A DNA stretch of 35,239 bases from Thermoplasmata archaeon (GCA_021802055.1 JAKAAY010000006.1:1-35239); one strand, 5' to 3'; numbered from the stretch's first letter, positions 8,300 to 17,593 are shown. Notes: generated by a model not told the origin, from the sequence alone. Numbers and translations: made by a program.

Positions 8300-10642
8300 A
8301 TGGGCAAAATAGTTAAGATTTCTGGGCCAGTTGTGGTTGCAGAAGGCGTAGAAGAAGCAAGGATGTATGACGTAGTGAGAGTGGGAGAACTTGGCCTGGT
8401 GGGTGAGATCATCAGGCTGGAGTCGGGGCGCTCCACAATCCAGGTTTATGAGGATACAAGCGGTCTGAGACCGGGTGACAAGATAGAGAACACACGCAGG
8501 CCACTCTCCGTGGAGCTTGGACCGGGCCTGCTGGCCTCCATCTATGATGGGATCCAGAGGCCGCTTGACGTCATACGGCAGAGCTCGGGGGACTTCATAA
8601 GAAGGGGATTTACGGCTTCCCCGCTGGATGAGACCAAGAAATGGCATTTCCATCCCAGCAAGAAGAAAGGTGATAAGGTGGTCGCCGGAGAAATCCTGGG
8701 TACAGTTCAGGAGACAAGCCTCATAGAGCACAAGATCATGGTACCTCTGACCATAGAGTCAGGAACCATAGAGTCGCTCAAGGACGGGGAATTTACTGTA
8801 TCGGAAGTGATCGGGACAATATCCGCAGGAGAAAAGAAAGTCGAGCTGAGGCTCAAGCAGACCTGGCCCGTGAGAAGCGCAAGAAGGGTGGCCAGAAAAC
8901 TGCCTCCCGTTGAACCTCTCATAACCGGCCAGAGAGTCATAGACACCTTTTTCCCTGTTGCAAAGGGTGGCACCGTGGCAGTGCCCGGACCATTCGGATC
9001 AGGCAAGTGTGTAACCGGAGAAACTGATATTCTTCTGGGAGACGGGACTCTGATCAGCATCCGGGAACTCTTTGAAAAACACTCAAAGGGGAGCACAGAC
9101 GCGGAGGAGTACGTGTTTCTTGATTCCCCAGTCCAGCTTTTCTCCATGTACGACGGACGGATCTCAAGGAGCGAGTCTTATGTGCTTTACAGAGGTAAAA
9201 GCGACTCCGTGTACCGGGTTAGAACGCAGGGAGGCAGGGAAGTCAGGGTAACGCCTGTTCACAAGCTTTTCAGACTCAACGATGATGGAGTTTTGTCAGA
9301 GACCATGGCCAGGAATCTCCGCACTGGAGATTTCATAGCATGTGCAGATATACCTGAAATAGTCGACTCCTTCCTGAATATGCCATCCCAACCCACTGAC
9401 AGTTCCGGATCATCTGCCCAGGCAATAGAGCTTGTCAGCCAGTACGGTAGAGAAGATGTTGCGCCGGTATTTGACATGATAGTGGCCCTGGAGGAAGAGG
9501 AGGGCCCATTCGACGTCTATGATCTTGCCGTTCCGGACTTCGGCCACAACTTCATAGGGGGTTCCGGGGGAATAGTTCTTCACAACACCGTGGTTCAGCA
9601 CCAGCTTTCCAAGTGGGCAGACAGCGACATAGTTGTGTATGTGGGGTGTGGGGAGAGAGGCAACGAAATGACAGAGATTCTCACAACATTCCCTGAGCTT
9701 CAGGACCCCAAGAGCGGAAAACCACTGATGGAGAGAACCGTCCTCATAGCGAACACATCCAACATGCCGGTTGCAGCAAGAGAAGCCTCAATCTATACGG
9801 GCATCACAATCGCAGAATACTACAGGGACATGGGATACGACATCGCCCTTATGGCCGACAGCACATCCAGATGGGCAGAAGCACTAAGGGAAATATCAGG
9901 CAGACTGGAAGAGATGCCCGGCGAGGAAGGTTATCCGGCTTATCTGGGACGGAGGCTTTCAGAATTCTATGAGAGATCGGGCAAGGCCGTGGTCCTTTCC
10001 AAAGAGCAGAGGGAGGGATCAATAACCATAGTGGGCGCGGTTTCCCCTCCCGGTGGAGACATATCGGAGCCCGTCTCACAGAACACCCTCAGGGTAACCA
10101 GGGTTTTCTGGGCTCTTGACGCCTCCCTGGCATCGAGGAGGCACTTCCCTTCAATAAACTGGCTCAACAGCTACTCCCTTTACAGGGAAGAGCTATTCAA
10201 GTGGTTCAACAGTAAGGTGTCTGAGGAGTGGAGTGGCGTCTATTCAGAGGCCATGGGCATACTCCAGAAGGAATCAGAATTGCAGGAGATCGTGCAGCTG
10301 GTTGGTTATGATGCGCTCCCTGAGAGGGAAAAGGGAATTCTTGACATTGCAAGGATGATAAGGGAGGACTTTCTCCAGCAGAGTGCCTTCGACGACGTGG
10401 ACACATATTGCTCCGTGAGGAAGCAGTTTCTCATGCTCAGCACCATCATAGAACTGGGCAGAGCGCAGTTCAAGGCCATAGAGAAAGGTTCCAGAATGGA
10501 TCAGCTCAGGACCATCCCCGTGAGGGACAGGATATCCAGGATGAAGGAGATCAAGGAAAGCGCAATAGAAACTGCATTCCCACCGATGCTGGAAGAAATC
10601 AGGGGGCAGGTTAAGTCCCTGGAGGCGGAGGTGACAGGATGA
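8300..10642 (+). CDS. atpA: A-type ATPase catalytic subunit A, interrupted by an intein
   Basis: The 780-residue precursor becomes a host protein of about 587 residues, normal for the family, after removal of a 193-residue intein. Extein features are the N-terminal beta barrel ([15 protein letters not shown]), the archaeal non-homologous insert (residues about 110-200), and the P-loop GPFGSGK followed after the intein by [10 protein letters not shown]. Further downstream come CGERGNEM, with the catalytic Glu, and the Walker B region [19 protein letters not shown]. It hydrolyses or makes ATP at the A/B interfaces. Because the intein sits inside the P-loop, the subunit cannot bind nucleotide until splicing occurs. 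The ATG follows atpF by four nt; its TGA overlaps the atpB ATG. Confidence 0.96.
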   Translation: MGKIVKISGPVVVAEGVEEARMYDVVRVGELGLVGEIIRLESGRSTIQVYEDTSGLRPGDKIENTRRPLSVELGPGLLASIYDGIQRPLDVIRQSSGDFIRRGFTASPLDETKKWHFHPSKKKGDKVVAGEILGTVQETSLIEHKIMVPLTIESGTIESLKDGEFTVSEVIGTISAGEKKVELRLKQTWPVRSARRVARKLPPVEPLITGQRVIDTFFPVAKGGTVAVPGPFGSGKCVTGETDILLGDGTLISIRELFEKHSKGSTDAEEYVFLDSPVQLFSMYDGRISRSESYVLYRGKSDSVYRVRTQGGREVRVTPVHKLFRLNDDGVLSETMARNLRTGDFIACADIPEIVDSFLNMPSQPTDSSGSSAQAIELVSQYGREDVAPVFDMIVALEEEEGPFDVYDLAVPDFGHNFIGGSGGIVLHNTVVQHQLSKWADSDIVVYVGCGERGNEMTEILTTFPELQDPKSGKPLMERTVLIANTSNMPVAAREASIYTGITIAEYYRDMGYDIALMADSTSRWAEALREISGRLEEMPGEEGYPAYLGRRLSEFYERSGKAVVLSKEQREGSITIVGAVSPPGGDISEPVSQNTLRVTRVFWALDASLASRRHFPSINWLNSYSLYREELFKWFNSKVSEEWSGVYSEAMGILQKESELQEIVQLVGYDALPEREKGILDIARMIREDFLQQSAFDDVDTYCSVRKQFLMLSTIIELGRAQFKAIEKGSRMDQLRTIPVRDRISRMKEIKESAIETAFPPMLEEIRGQVKSLEAEVTG
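9008..9586 (+). other. Mini-intein in the AtpA P-loop (VMA-type)
   Basis: Residues 237-429 of the AtpA precursor form a 193-residue intein. It opens with Cys1 ([13 protein letters not shown], block A), has block [15 protein letters not shown] with Thr82 and His85, block [14 protein letters not shown], and ends GGIVLHN with the terminal His-Asn. The next extein residue is Thr, the +1 nucleophile. About 80 residues separate blocks B and F, with no LAGLIDADG motif, so it lacks a homing endonuclease and cannot move by itself. All splicing residues look intact. The insertion point between Lys and Thr of GSGKT is the one I recall for Thermoplasma VMA inteins, which are of similar size. Confidence 0.95.
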
Positions 10643-12021
10643 TTACGCCGAGTTACAAGTCAATATCACAGATAAGCGGTCCCCTTCTGTTTGTGGAGGG
10701 TGTTCCAAACGCAGCATACAACGAGATCGTGGAGATAACAACACCTGACGGTGAATCCAGGTCTGGCCAGGTTCTGGAGAGCAGAAACGGGCTTGCCATA
10801 GTGCAGGTCTTCGGTTCCACGTCCGGACTGGACAACAACAGGACCAAGGTCAGGTTCACAGGCAGCATTGCCCGCATATCCATATCGGATGAAATGCTGG
10901 GACGCGTTTTCAACGGATTGGGTGCCCCCATTGACTCCGGTCCTGCCATCCTCAGCAAGGAAAAGTTTGAGATTGTGGGTAATGCAATCAATCCCTACTC
11001 CCGGGAAGAGCCATCTGAGTTCATCCAGACGGGGATATCCACAATCGATGGTATGAACACGCTCGTCAGGGGGCAGAAGCTCCCCATCTTTTCCGGTTCC
11101 GGACTGCCTCACAACCAGCTCGCGGCACAGATCGCAAGGCAGGCCAAGGTCAGGGGCACGGACGAGAATTTCGCGGTCATCTTCGGGGCCATGGGTATAA
11201 CCAGTGAGGAGGCCAACTACTTCATCAACGAATTCAGGAGCACAGGCGCAATCTCCAGATCCGTGATGTTCCTTAACCTGTCCTCGGACCCGTCCATGGA
11301 GCGCATAATCCTGCCAAGGACAGCCCTCACCACGGCAGAGTACCTTGCATACGAGAAGAACATGCACATACTGGTGATCCTGTCCGACATGACAAATTAC
11401 TGCGAGGCCTTGAGGGAAGTTTCGTCCGCAAGGGAGGAAGTCCCGGGAAGGAGAGGTTTTCCAGGCTACATGTACACCGATCTGAGCACCATTTACGAAA
11501 GGGCAGGAAAGATCAAGGGACGATCGGGATCAATCACACAGATACCTATCCTTACCATGCCAGGCGACGACCTTACAAACCCCATACCCGATCTGACCGG
11601 CTACATTACCGAGGGGCAGATTGTCATGAGCAGAGACCTCCAGAGAAGCGGCATATATCCGCCCATCAATGTCCTGCCGTCACTCTCAAGGCTGATGAAC
11701 CAGGGGATTGGAAAGGGCAGGACCAGGGACGATCACCGGGGCGTTGCAGACCAGCTTTACTCGGCCTACGCCAACGGGAAGGACCTGAGATCGCTCAGCG
11801 CCATCGTGGGCGAGGAGGCCCTTGGAGCAGCGGATCGCCAGTACCTCAGGTTTGCCGATGCATTTGAGGAAAGGTACGTGAAGCAGGGCTATAATGAAGA
11901 CAGGACCATAGAGCATACCCTGGATCTTGGATGGGAACTCATGTCCATGCTTCCGGAAGGGGACATGAAGAGAGTCAAGAAGGATCAGATAGAGAGATAC
12001 GGAAAATGGAAGAAGGAGTAG
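10639..12021 (+). CDS. atpB: A-type ATPase regulatory subunit B
   Basis: The 460-residue product has the three-part layout of archaeal subunit B: an N-terminal barrel ([16 protein letters not shown]), a RecA-like domain with the degenerate P-loop region [19 protein letters not shown] instead of Walker A, and a C-terminal helical part with [13 protein letters not shown]. It alternates with subunit A in the head hexamer and supplies residues, including Arg, to the catalytic interface, but does not turn over ATP itself. The ATG overlaps the atpA TGA (ATGA), and the TAG is one nt before the atpD start. Confidence 0.95.
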   Translation: MITPSYKSISQISGPLLFVEGVPNAAYNEIVEITTPDGESRSGQVLESRNGLAIVQVFGSTSGLDNNRTKVRFTGSIARISISDEMLGRVFNGLGAPIDSGPAILSKEKFEIVGNAINPYSREEPSEFIQTGISTIDGMNTLVRGQKLPIFSGSGLPHNQLAAQIARQAKVRGTDENFAVIFGAMGITSEEANYFINEFRSTGAISRSVMFLNLSSDPSMERIILPRTALTTAEYLAYEKNMHILVILSDMTNYCEALREVSSAREEVPGRRGFPGYMYTDLSTIYERAGKIKGRSGSITQIPILTMPGDDLTNPIPDLTGYITEGQIVMSRDLQRSGIYPPINVLPSLSRLMNQGIGKGRTRDDHRGVADQLYSAYANGKDLRSLSAIVGEEALGAADRQYLRFADAFEERYVKQGYNEDRTIEHTLDLGWELMSMLPEGDMKRVKKDQIERYGKWKKE

Positions 12022-12022
12022 A

Positions 12023-12661
12023 ATGCCGGCTAGAGACGTGAGGCCAACGAGGATCGAACTGATCAACACCAACAGGAGGATTAAGCTTGCAGCCCGCGGC
12101 CTGGACCTGCTCAAAATGAAGCGATCCGCCCTGGTCATGGAGTTCTTCAAGATCAGCAGGGAGGTCAGAGGGCTCAGGGAAAATCTCAGGGCCACCATTG
12201 GCGAGGGCATTGAACTTGTGAGGATATCGGAGATACTTTACGGCGACATGATCATTGAAAGGCTGGCAGGATTCTCCTCCGAGGAGTCCTCGGCTGTTAA
12301 GACCAGGAACATCATGGGCGTCAGGATACCGGAGGTTCGGGTCCAAATGGGGGAATCCCTTGCATCCGACCTCTACAGGGCTGTCTCCCTTCCGCCGACG
12401 CTATACGATGCAATGAAGAAATTCAACCAGATATTCTCGAGCCTGACGGAAGTAGCGGAAAAGGAGAGCTCAATGAGGCGCCTTCTCCATGAGATTGACC
12501 GTACCAAGAGACGGTCCAATGCCATAGAGAACATTCTGATTCCGGAACTCAAATCAGAGGCAAAGTACATAAGAATGCGCCTCGATGAGATGGAAAGGGA
12601 CACGTTCTCCACTCTGAAGACCATAAAGAAGAAGATAGTGGCCAAGGGGGAAGGCATATGA
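12023..12661 (+). CDS. atpD: A-type ATPase subunit D (central shaft)
   Basis: The 212-residue product has the antiparallel coiled-coil signature of subunit D. The first helix has the family motif IKLAARGLDLLKMKRSALVMEF and the long C-terminal helix ends near KKIVAKGEGI. The shaft turns inside the A3B3 head. The ATG sits just after an AAGGAG (12013-12018) inside the end of atpB. Its stop codon overlaps the ATG of the next, unannotated small gene by four nt. Confidence 0.92.
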   Translation: MPARDVRPTRIELINTNRRIKLAARGLDLLKMKRSALVMEFFKISREVRGLRENLRATIGEGIELVRISEILYGDMIIERLAGFSSEESSAVKTRNIMGVRIPEVRVQMGESLASDLYRAVSLPPTLYDAMKKFNQIFSSLTEVAEKESSMRRLLHEIDRTKRRSNAIENILIPELKSEAKYIRMRLDEMERDTFSTLKTIKKKIVAKGEGI

Positions 12662-12828
12662 ATCCCATGTTCTACACCAACCCTGGAAAGGAGCGCAGAA
12701 CGATCTCCGTCACCCCCGAAGGGGAAAAAGCGCTGAAGAAATTTATGCGGGTCAGGAAAATAATGGCTGCGGTGAATGTCGGGGTGTCTGCAGCGATACT
12801 ATATGCCGCATTCATGGGGATGATCTGA
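12658..12828 (+). CDS. 56-residue single-membrane-segment protein within the ATPase operon, unrecognised
   Basis: This small frame runs ATG 12658 to TGA 12826-12828. Its ATG overlaps the atpD stop by four nt (ATGA) and its TGA overlaps the atpH ATG by one nt, so it fills the space between the two subunits exactly and is presumably translated by coupling. The first 34 residues are polar and basic (for example NPGKERRTISVTPEGEKALK, then FMRVRKIM), and the last ~20 form one hydrophobic helix (VNVGVSAAILYAAFMGMI). The layout suggests a small tail-anchored membrane protein, basic side in the cytoplasm. It is not one of the nine standard archaeal subunits. An accessory or assembly factor of the membrane sector is my inference, by analogy only with the small membrane subunits of eukaryotic V-ATPases. 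Confidence 0.75.
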   Translation: MNPMFYTNPGKERRTISVTPEGEKALKKFMRVRKIMAAVNVGVSAAILYAAFMGMI

Positions 12829-13166
12829 TGGAGGATATTGAGGTCATAAAGAAAATCAAGGAGGCTGAAGACGCTTCCGTCTCAGAACTTGAAAGGATGC
12901 GCAGGCTCTACAGCGAAAAGGTCGCCGAACTCACTGCTGCCCACGATAGCGCCATCAGGGAGCAGAAGGAAAGACTGGAGAAGGAATATTCAGAATTTGT
13001 TGAGATTGAAAACGCCAAGGTAGAGGAGAAAGTGAGGGGGATACTGGCCGAGGCCCGCAAGAGAGCTGCGACGCTCAAGTTGAATTTCACCAGGGATCAG
13101 ATAATGGAGATCTTTGACAGGGAGATCCAGAAGGTGCTGGAGGAGAGCAATGGCCCTAAGGCCTGA
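12828..13166 (+). CDS. atpH: A-type ATPase subunit H (peripheral stalk)
   Basis: The 112-residue product is almost entirely a charged coiled coil (VIKKIKEAEDASVSELERMR, then EKERLEKEYSEF-type heptads), as in archaeal subunit H/AhaH, the E partner in the outer stalk. Its ATG overlaps the stop of the 56-residue gene and its 3' end overlaps the atpI start by 17 nt. In many archaea H and I open the operon; here they close it. Confidence 0.85.
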   Translation: MEDIEVIKKIKEAEDASVSELERMRRLYSEKVAELTAAHDSAIREQKERLEKEYSEFVEIENAKVEEKVRGILAEARKRAATLKLNFTRDQIMEIFDREIQKVLEESNGPKA

Positions 13167-15090
13167 ACGAATGCTGAGGATTCGCATAATAAGCACCCTT
13201 TCAAACAGAGATCCAGTGATTTCTCTGCTCCATGATGCCAACGCAGTACAGGTGGAGCAGATCTCCGGCGATATCCGGGAATCACTGGGACGGCAGCCAC
13301 AGCAGGACTTACAGGCCAGAACTTCGGAACAGCTCCAGAGAATAAAGGGCATAGAGACTGCATTAACGCCCGTTGAAGTCTCCGGGGCAAAATTCTTCCC
13401 TTCCACAGAGGAGACCATCAGGGAAGCTGAAAAGATTGACATAGACAAGCAGGTGTGGGCGCTTAAGAACAGGGAGCAGGACCTCACTGCCGACCTGAAG
13501 GACATAGAGGTGAGGGAATCAACGATCTCATACATCAAGGGAATGGACGTTGACCTGGGGATTTTCACGACCCATCGCCTCAAGAGCTACGTCATCCCGT
13601 CGCCGGAACCTGGAGAACTGTCAGCAGAGATAAAGAAATCATTGCCGGAAGCCTCCACGATCCTTCTCAGCGAAGGACTCCTGGTAACTGTGCGCAGGGA
13701 ACATGACTCGGATCTTGCCAAGATAGCCTCGGCAAACGGTCTCACCATGAGAATAATCCCGGATGTACAGGGAAGTCCGGTCCAATACCTGGAAAAGCTG
13801 GCCTCCGTGAAGAATGAGCGTATGGCGGAACTGCGGGAAGTCCAGGCAGAGATCAGAGAGCTGTCTGGCCATTACTATTCACGCATCGTCCAGGTGCGGG
13901 AGCAGCTTGAAATAGAGCAGAGCAAGTTCGAGGCTGCGGAGAAAGGGGGATACACGGAGCAGACCTTCACGCTTGAAGGCTGGATACCGGAGTCCAGAGT
14001 CAAATCATTGCAGTCTGCACTGGAGAAGAACACGCAGGGGCGGGTTGTCATCAGTTATCCCAGGTTTACCGAGGAGCCTCCGACCCTTCTGAGAAATCCC
14101 AGGAGGATAAGGTTCTTTGAGTTTTTCATCAGGTTCTACTCACTTCCCCAGGAATCAGAGTACGATCCCACCCTGATTTTCGCCATGGTGTTTCCTCTGT
14201 TCTTCGGTATGATGGTAGGGGACATTGGATACGGGATCGTGATCCTGCTTGGTGCCATCCTGATCCTCATGAAGCTCAGCGGCAGGGCCAAGCGTTTCCC
14301 GCTGCCCAGGAAGCTTTCGCGGTTCGCCGTGGTCATTCTGGGAAGAGGCCCCCTGAAGACACTGGCCAGGGCCCTGATCCCTTCTGCGATCTCCGCCATT
14401 GTGTTTGGAATCATATTCAACCAGTTCTTCGGATTCAAGATACTCCCCTTCACACTGTTCGACGTGACCTCCTCTCTTCCCACCCTTCTGCTGTTATCGG
14501 GATACATCGGCCTTTTCATGGTGACGCTGGGACTCGCCATGGGATTCACCAACGAATACCTTGGGGGACACAGAAAGAGGGCATTCGGAAAGGCGGGGTG
14601 GATCCTTTTCATCTGGGGGGTTGCCATTGCAGGGCTCGACCTGCTTCACAGAACATTCGGTTCAACGGGGAGCTATGAAGCCATTGTAGTTGCCATGGCA
14701 GGCATAGGCGTGATAGTGGCTACCGAAGGTGCAATGGGGGCAATGGAGCTGCCGTCAATCATCAGCCACGTGCTTTCCTACACCAGGATCATAGGCATAC
14801 TGCTGGCCTCAGTCATACTCGCCTACGTCGTAGATTTCATATTTCTTGAGTACCTCCACACCTTCCCCATGGTGATTTTCGCAGCAATCATCCTTGTGCT
14901 GGGGCAGATATTCAACCTGTCCATTGCCATATTTGAACCGGGTATCCAGGGGGCGAGGCTGATCTATGTGGAATTCTTCTCAAAGTTCTACCATGGCAAC
15001 GGAAAGCCATTCAGACCCTTTGGAAGGAACCGCAGGTACACCATAAGACAGTATGATGCAGAGGCCGTGGAATCCGCGAAGCAAATCTAA
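13150..15090 (+). CDS. atpI: A-type ATPase subunit I (membrane a-type subunit)
   Basis: The 646-residue product matches archaeal subunit I: a cytoplasmic N-terminal half with coiled coils (about residues 1-330) and a C-terminal half with seven or eight membrane helices starting around FAMVFPLFFGMMVGDIGYG. The essential arginine facing the c-ring is Arg546 in SYTRIIGILLASV. Together with the K ring it forms the ion path. The frame is open to 13114, but ATG 13150 gives MALRPERMLRIRI, the usual family N-terminus, and overlaps atpH by 17 nt. It is the last gene of the operon. Confidence 0.94.
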   Translation: MALRPERMLRIRIISTLSNRDPVISLLHDANAVQVEQISGDIRESLGRQPQQDLQARTSEQLQRIKGIETALTPVEVSGAKFFPSTEETIREAEKIDIDKQVWALKNREQDLTADLKDIEVRESTISYIKGMDVDLGIFTTHRLKSYVIPSPEPGELSAEIKKSLPEASTILLSEGLLVTVRREHDSDLAKIASANGLTMRIIPDVQGSPVQYLEKLASVKNERMAELREVQAEIRELSGHYYSRIVQVREQLEIEQSKFEAAEKGGYTEQTFTLEGWIPESRVKSLQSALEKNTQGRVVISYPRFTEEPPTLLRNPRRIRFFEFFIRFYSLPQESEYDPTLIFAMVFPLFFGMMVGDIGYGIVILLGAILILMKLSGRAKRFPLPRKLSRFAVVILGRGPLKTLARALIPSAISAIVFGIIFNQFFGFKILPFTLFDVTSSLPTLLLLSGYIGLFMVTLGLAMGFTNEYLGGHRKRAFGKAGWILFIWGVAIAGLDLLHRTFGSTGSYEAIVVAMAGIGVIVATEGAMGAMELPSIISHVLSYTRIIGILLASVILAYVVDFIFLEYLHTFPMVIFAAIILVLGQIFNLSIAIFEPGIQGARLIYVEFFSKFYHGNGKPFRPFGRNRRYTIRQYDAEAVESAKQI

Positions 15091-15095
15091 ATAAT
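15088..15095 (+). promoter_or_regulatory. TATA box for the NfeD-like gene
   Basis: TAAATAAT overlaps the end of atpI and is centred about 25 nt before the GTG at 15116, consistent with a leaderless transcript separate from the ATPase operon. Confidence 0.5.
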
Positions 15096-15115
15096 TCTGA
15101 TTATACTGCATCACT

Positions 15116-15409
15116 GTGTCTTTACTTTACGTACTAACAATTGTGACGGATACTGCTGTGAGCCTCTTCGTCGGGGGATGGCTGGGGAGATTCCTTACCA
15201 GGTACCCATTTGGCCAGCGGGCCTTCACAGGCAAGGAATCACTCATAGGCAGGAAAGCCACGGTTGTTACCGTCAAGCCCGGTTTCTATGAAGTCAGACT
15301 GGACTCTCAGATATGGAAGGCCGTATGCGACGATCCTCTTGGCATCAACGAGGCAGCAGAAGTCTCGGACTTGAGCGGGAACAAGCTTACCCTCAGGAAG
15401 ATCCGTTGA
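15116..15409 (+). CDS. Short NfeD-like membrane protein
   Basis: The 97-residue product has one hydrophobic N-terminal segment (about residues 2-26, LLYVLTIVTDTAVSLFVGGW) followed by a small OB-fold-like domain (from GKESLIGRKATVVTV through WKAVCDDPLGINEAAEV to LTLRKI), the pattern of NfeD C-terminal domains. NfeD proteins usually work with a stomatin/SPFH partner in membrane quality control; no such partner is adjacent here. It is a short form without the ClpP-like protease domain. The start is GTG, chosen from the TATA spacing. Confidence 0.72.
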   Translation: MSLLYVLTIVTDTAVSLFVGGWLGRFLTRYPFGQRAFTGKESLIGRKATVVTVKPGFYEVRLDSQIWKAVCDDPLGINEAAEVSDLSGNKLTLRKIR

Positions 15410-15486
15410 ACGATCCGCTTCATGCAGGGCCTCTCACCCGGCTTCGGAATGGAAAATGGCATAACCTCACCAATCCTGCTGAGAAC

Positions 15487-15498
15487 ATATATATAAAT
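15487..15498 (+). promoter_or_regulatory. TATA box for the epimerase-Nudix pair
   Basis: ATATATATAAAT lies 22-26 nt before the ATG at 15516, suggesting a leaderless bicistronic message for the epimerase and the overlapping Nudix gene. Confidence 0.55.
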
Positions 15499-15515
15499 CT
15501 CATTATTGTGACACT

Positions 15516-16430
15516 ATGAAGGCAGTAATCTTCGGTGCCACTGGCCTCATAGGAAGCAACGTGGCAGCCAGGCTGAGAGACGGTGGCAGTTCAGTTATCT
15601 CCGTATCGAGGAATAAACCTTCGGCAGAGTCAAAAATACCAGGTCTTGCCGAATATCGGGAACTCAGGCTGGACAAGGAACAACTTTCGGCAATCATGGA
15701 CGGTTCAGACGCAGTAATTAACTTTTCCGGGGCATCAGTTTTTTCCAGACACCATGACTATGATGCCGAGGTGAGAGACAGCAGGATAAGTGTCACCAGG
15801 GCCATTTCAGAATCAATGGCGGCCTGCGGCAGGAAACCCTCTGTCTTCATCAACGGTAGCGCCACAGGATACTACGGGAAAACCGAGGCTTCCCAGGAAC
15901 TGACAGAGGACTCCCTTCCGGGGAAAGATTTCTGGGGAAAGCTCGTGGAGGAATGGGAAGCGGCTGCAGCCCCTGCCATGGAGGCGGGAGTGCGCACGGT
16001 TTTTCTTAGAACCAGCGTTGTCCTGTCCCATGAGGGAGGGGCCCTCTCCCAGCTCATCCCGGTATTCAAGGTTCACCTTGGGGGCTACATCAAGCCCGGT
16101 GACCAGAATTTTGCCTGGGTCCACATGGAAGACGAGGTAGGGCTGGTGGAGCATGCCATTGGCAACACCCAGGTGTCAGGGCCCATGAACGCTGCTTCGC
16201 CGGGCTATGTGACCTCGGCTAAGTTCTCCAGGGCTCTGGGGGATGCCATGGGCAGAAAATCAGGCCTCGGCATACCGGAGTTTATTCTCAGGGCAAGGGT
16301 TGGCAAAGCGTTTGACCTCCTGGCCTCAGGCGGCAAGATCATTCCGAAGAAAGCACTGGATACGGGATACAGGTTCCGGTTTACGGACATCAACGCCGCA
16401 ATGAATGAGATCATAGGGAAGCTGAAATAA
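15516..16430 (+). CDS. SDR-family NAD(P)-binding epimerase, SDR39U1/YfcH type
   Basis: The 304-residue product opens with the extended-SDR nucleotide-binding motif AVIFGATGLIGSNVAARL, carries DAVINFSGASVF at the end of strand 4, and the active-site Tyr-containing GSATGYYGKTEASQELTED. The C-terminal part has the DUF1731-like ending (PKKALDTGYRFRFTDINAAM) of the TIGR01777/YfcH group. The reaction in this group is not established; sugar-nucleotide epimerase is only a family label. It overlaps the Nudix gene by one nt (TAATG), so the two are probably co-translated. Confidence 0.85.
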   Translation: MKAVIFGATGLIGSNVAARLRDGGSSVISVSRNKPSAESKIPGLAEYRELRLDKEQLSAIMDGSDAVINFSGASVFSRHHDYDAEVRDSRISVTRAISESMAACGRKPSVFINGSATGYYGKTEASQELTEDSLPGKDFWGKLVEEWEAAAAPAMEAGVRTVFLRTSVVLSHEGGALSQLIPVFKVHLGGYIKPGDQNFAWVHMEDEVGLVEHAIGNTQVSGPMNAASPGYVTSAKFSRALGDAMGRKSGLGIPEFILRARVGKAFDLLASGGKIIPKKALDTGYRFRFTDINAAMNEIIGKLK

Positions 16431-16864
16431 TGGTCTCAGGAAGAAAGGTACAGGCAGTGATCCACAGGAGTGGGCCAGAGTTTCTTCTCCTGCACTATTC
16501 CCCGCCCAAAAACTACTGGCAGTCACTGACGGGAAACCTCCAGGACGGCGAGGATGAAAAAGATGGTCTAATGAGGGAGATAACCGAGGAGACCGGATTG
16601 CCGGAACTGGGGATTGTGAGGTTCAGCAGAGCGGGGAGTTTTGGATTTACGGCCAGGGGAAGAAGCTACTCCGAGACCGTTTACTCCGTCCTGGTCAGGG
16701 GGGAATCCATGGTTGATCTGAGCGGCAACCCTGATCATGAGCACAATGCATATGGATGGTTCGACCCGCTCGTTGCCCAACGGCTGGTCAGGTGGGACAT
16801 CACCCGATCCGCAATCCGGGAGATTGCCTCCACGGTCACTGATCCTGATCCGAAGGAATCCTGA
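16430..16864 (+). CDS. Nudix hydrolase
   Basis: The 144-residue product contains a perfect Nudix box, Gx5Ex7REUxEExGU, as GNLQDGEDEKDG followed by LMREITEETGL, which binds the metal for pyrophosphate hydrolysis. Length and the N-terminal HYSPPKNYWQSLTGNLQDGE resemble dihydroneopterin triphosphate pyrophosphatase-like (NudB-type) enzymes, but the substrate cannot be fixed. It starts inside the epimerase stop codon. Its 3' end overlaps the convergent unknown gene by 29 nt. Confidence 0.9.
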   Translation: MVSGRKVQAVIHRSGPEFLLLHYSPPKNYWQSLTGNLQDGEDEKDGLMREITEETGLPELGIVRFSRAGSFGFTARGRSYSETVYSVLVRGESMVDLSGNPDHEHNAYGWFDPLVAQRLVRWDITRSAIREIASTVTDPDPKES

Positions 16865-17480
16865 TAAAGTTCACAAGATTATCGGCAAGCCTGAATACGT
16901 CCTCCCTGAACAGGACAGCTGCCTTGAGGCTGCTGTGCATACGCCAGCGGTGGTTCTTTTTTAGGGCATAAGCCTGCCCAGCGACCAGATGGAGGAAGAA
17001 CTGCTTTTCCTCTTCGGAGCCGGAAACGCCGACGGATACAACAAAAGAGTGGTGCAGCCTGCCGGAAAACCTTGCCATCCTCGATCTGAGAACGACCTGG
17101 TAGGCGATCCTGCCGCTAATGGAAGAGCGCGCTGCGAATATGAGCGATGAAAGGAAATCCGGGTAGAAAAAAGGCGCCGCATTTCTGTTGAAGTAGCTGT
17201 TCCTGAGGGTGCAGTGGGTGCCGAATCCATCAAGTTCAGGCCTCTCGTCCTGGGCATAGGAAGGATAGACCGAAGTGAAGAACGTGGTGAGCCTGGCAGT
17301 CCCACCCGGTGTGGTGCTCCCAAGGTAGAACACCACCGACTCATTGTTGCACAGCGCGAGGAACCTGTGCTCTTCACCATGCAGCGGTATGAGCAGCTGC
17401 GAATATCTCCTGTAGGCGCTCAGATCTGTCCTGATGTCGGTAGAAGTGAAGACCAGTCCTTTCCAGATTATCTCGGCCAA
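16836..17480 (-). CDS. Unrecognised 214-residue protein
   Basis: The product (MAEIIWKGLVFTSTDIRT...) is soluble, mixed alpha/beta, with no signal peptide and no recognised catalytic motif. A stretch VVFYLGSTTPGGTARLTTFF and a later Arg-rich part (RSSISGRIAYQVVLRSRMAR) stand out. The early layout faintly recalls the N-terminal domain that precedes HerA/VirB4-type ATPases, but no ATPase follows and I would not assign it. The TTG start at 17480 is supported by an AT box (AATAAAA on the + strand, 17504-17510) 27 nt away. It is convergent with, and overlaps, the Nudix gene by 29 nt. Confidence 0.6.
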   Translation of the reverse strand: MAEIIWKGLVFTSTDIRTDLSAYRRYSQLLIPLHGEEHRFLALCNNESVVFYLGSTTPGGTARLTTFFTSVYPSYAQDERPELDGFGTHCTLRNSYFNRNAAPFFYPDFLSSLIFAARSSISGRIAYQVVLRSRMARFSGRLHHSFVVSVGVSGSEEEKQFFLHLVAGQAYALKKNHRWRMHSSLKAAVLFREDVFRLADNLVNFIRIPSDQDQ

Positions 17481-17593
17481 GGTCGCAGGATATCGCTGCC
17501 GGCAATAAAACCCGCGCCATGTGCCCTCATCTCATGCAGGTCATCCCGAGGGCCTCAGGAAGCGCCGACACGCTCAAAGCAGGCAAAGGCCAT

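Noticed and set aside
8147-8731. Minus-strand open frame across the atpF-atpA junction
   Set aside because: It overlaps two clear ATPase subunits, has low-complexity shadow composition and no start signals of the kind seen for real genes here.
8300-10642. Possible homing endonuclease inside the AtpA intein
   Set aside because: Only about 80 residues separate splicing blocks B and F and no LAGLIDADG or HNH motif is present.
10666-11367. Long minus-strand open frame (233 codons) antisense to atpB
   Set aside because: It is a shadow of the strongly coding atpB frame, with no recognisable protein and Cys/Gly/His-rich composition typical of antisense reading.
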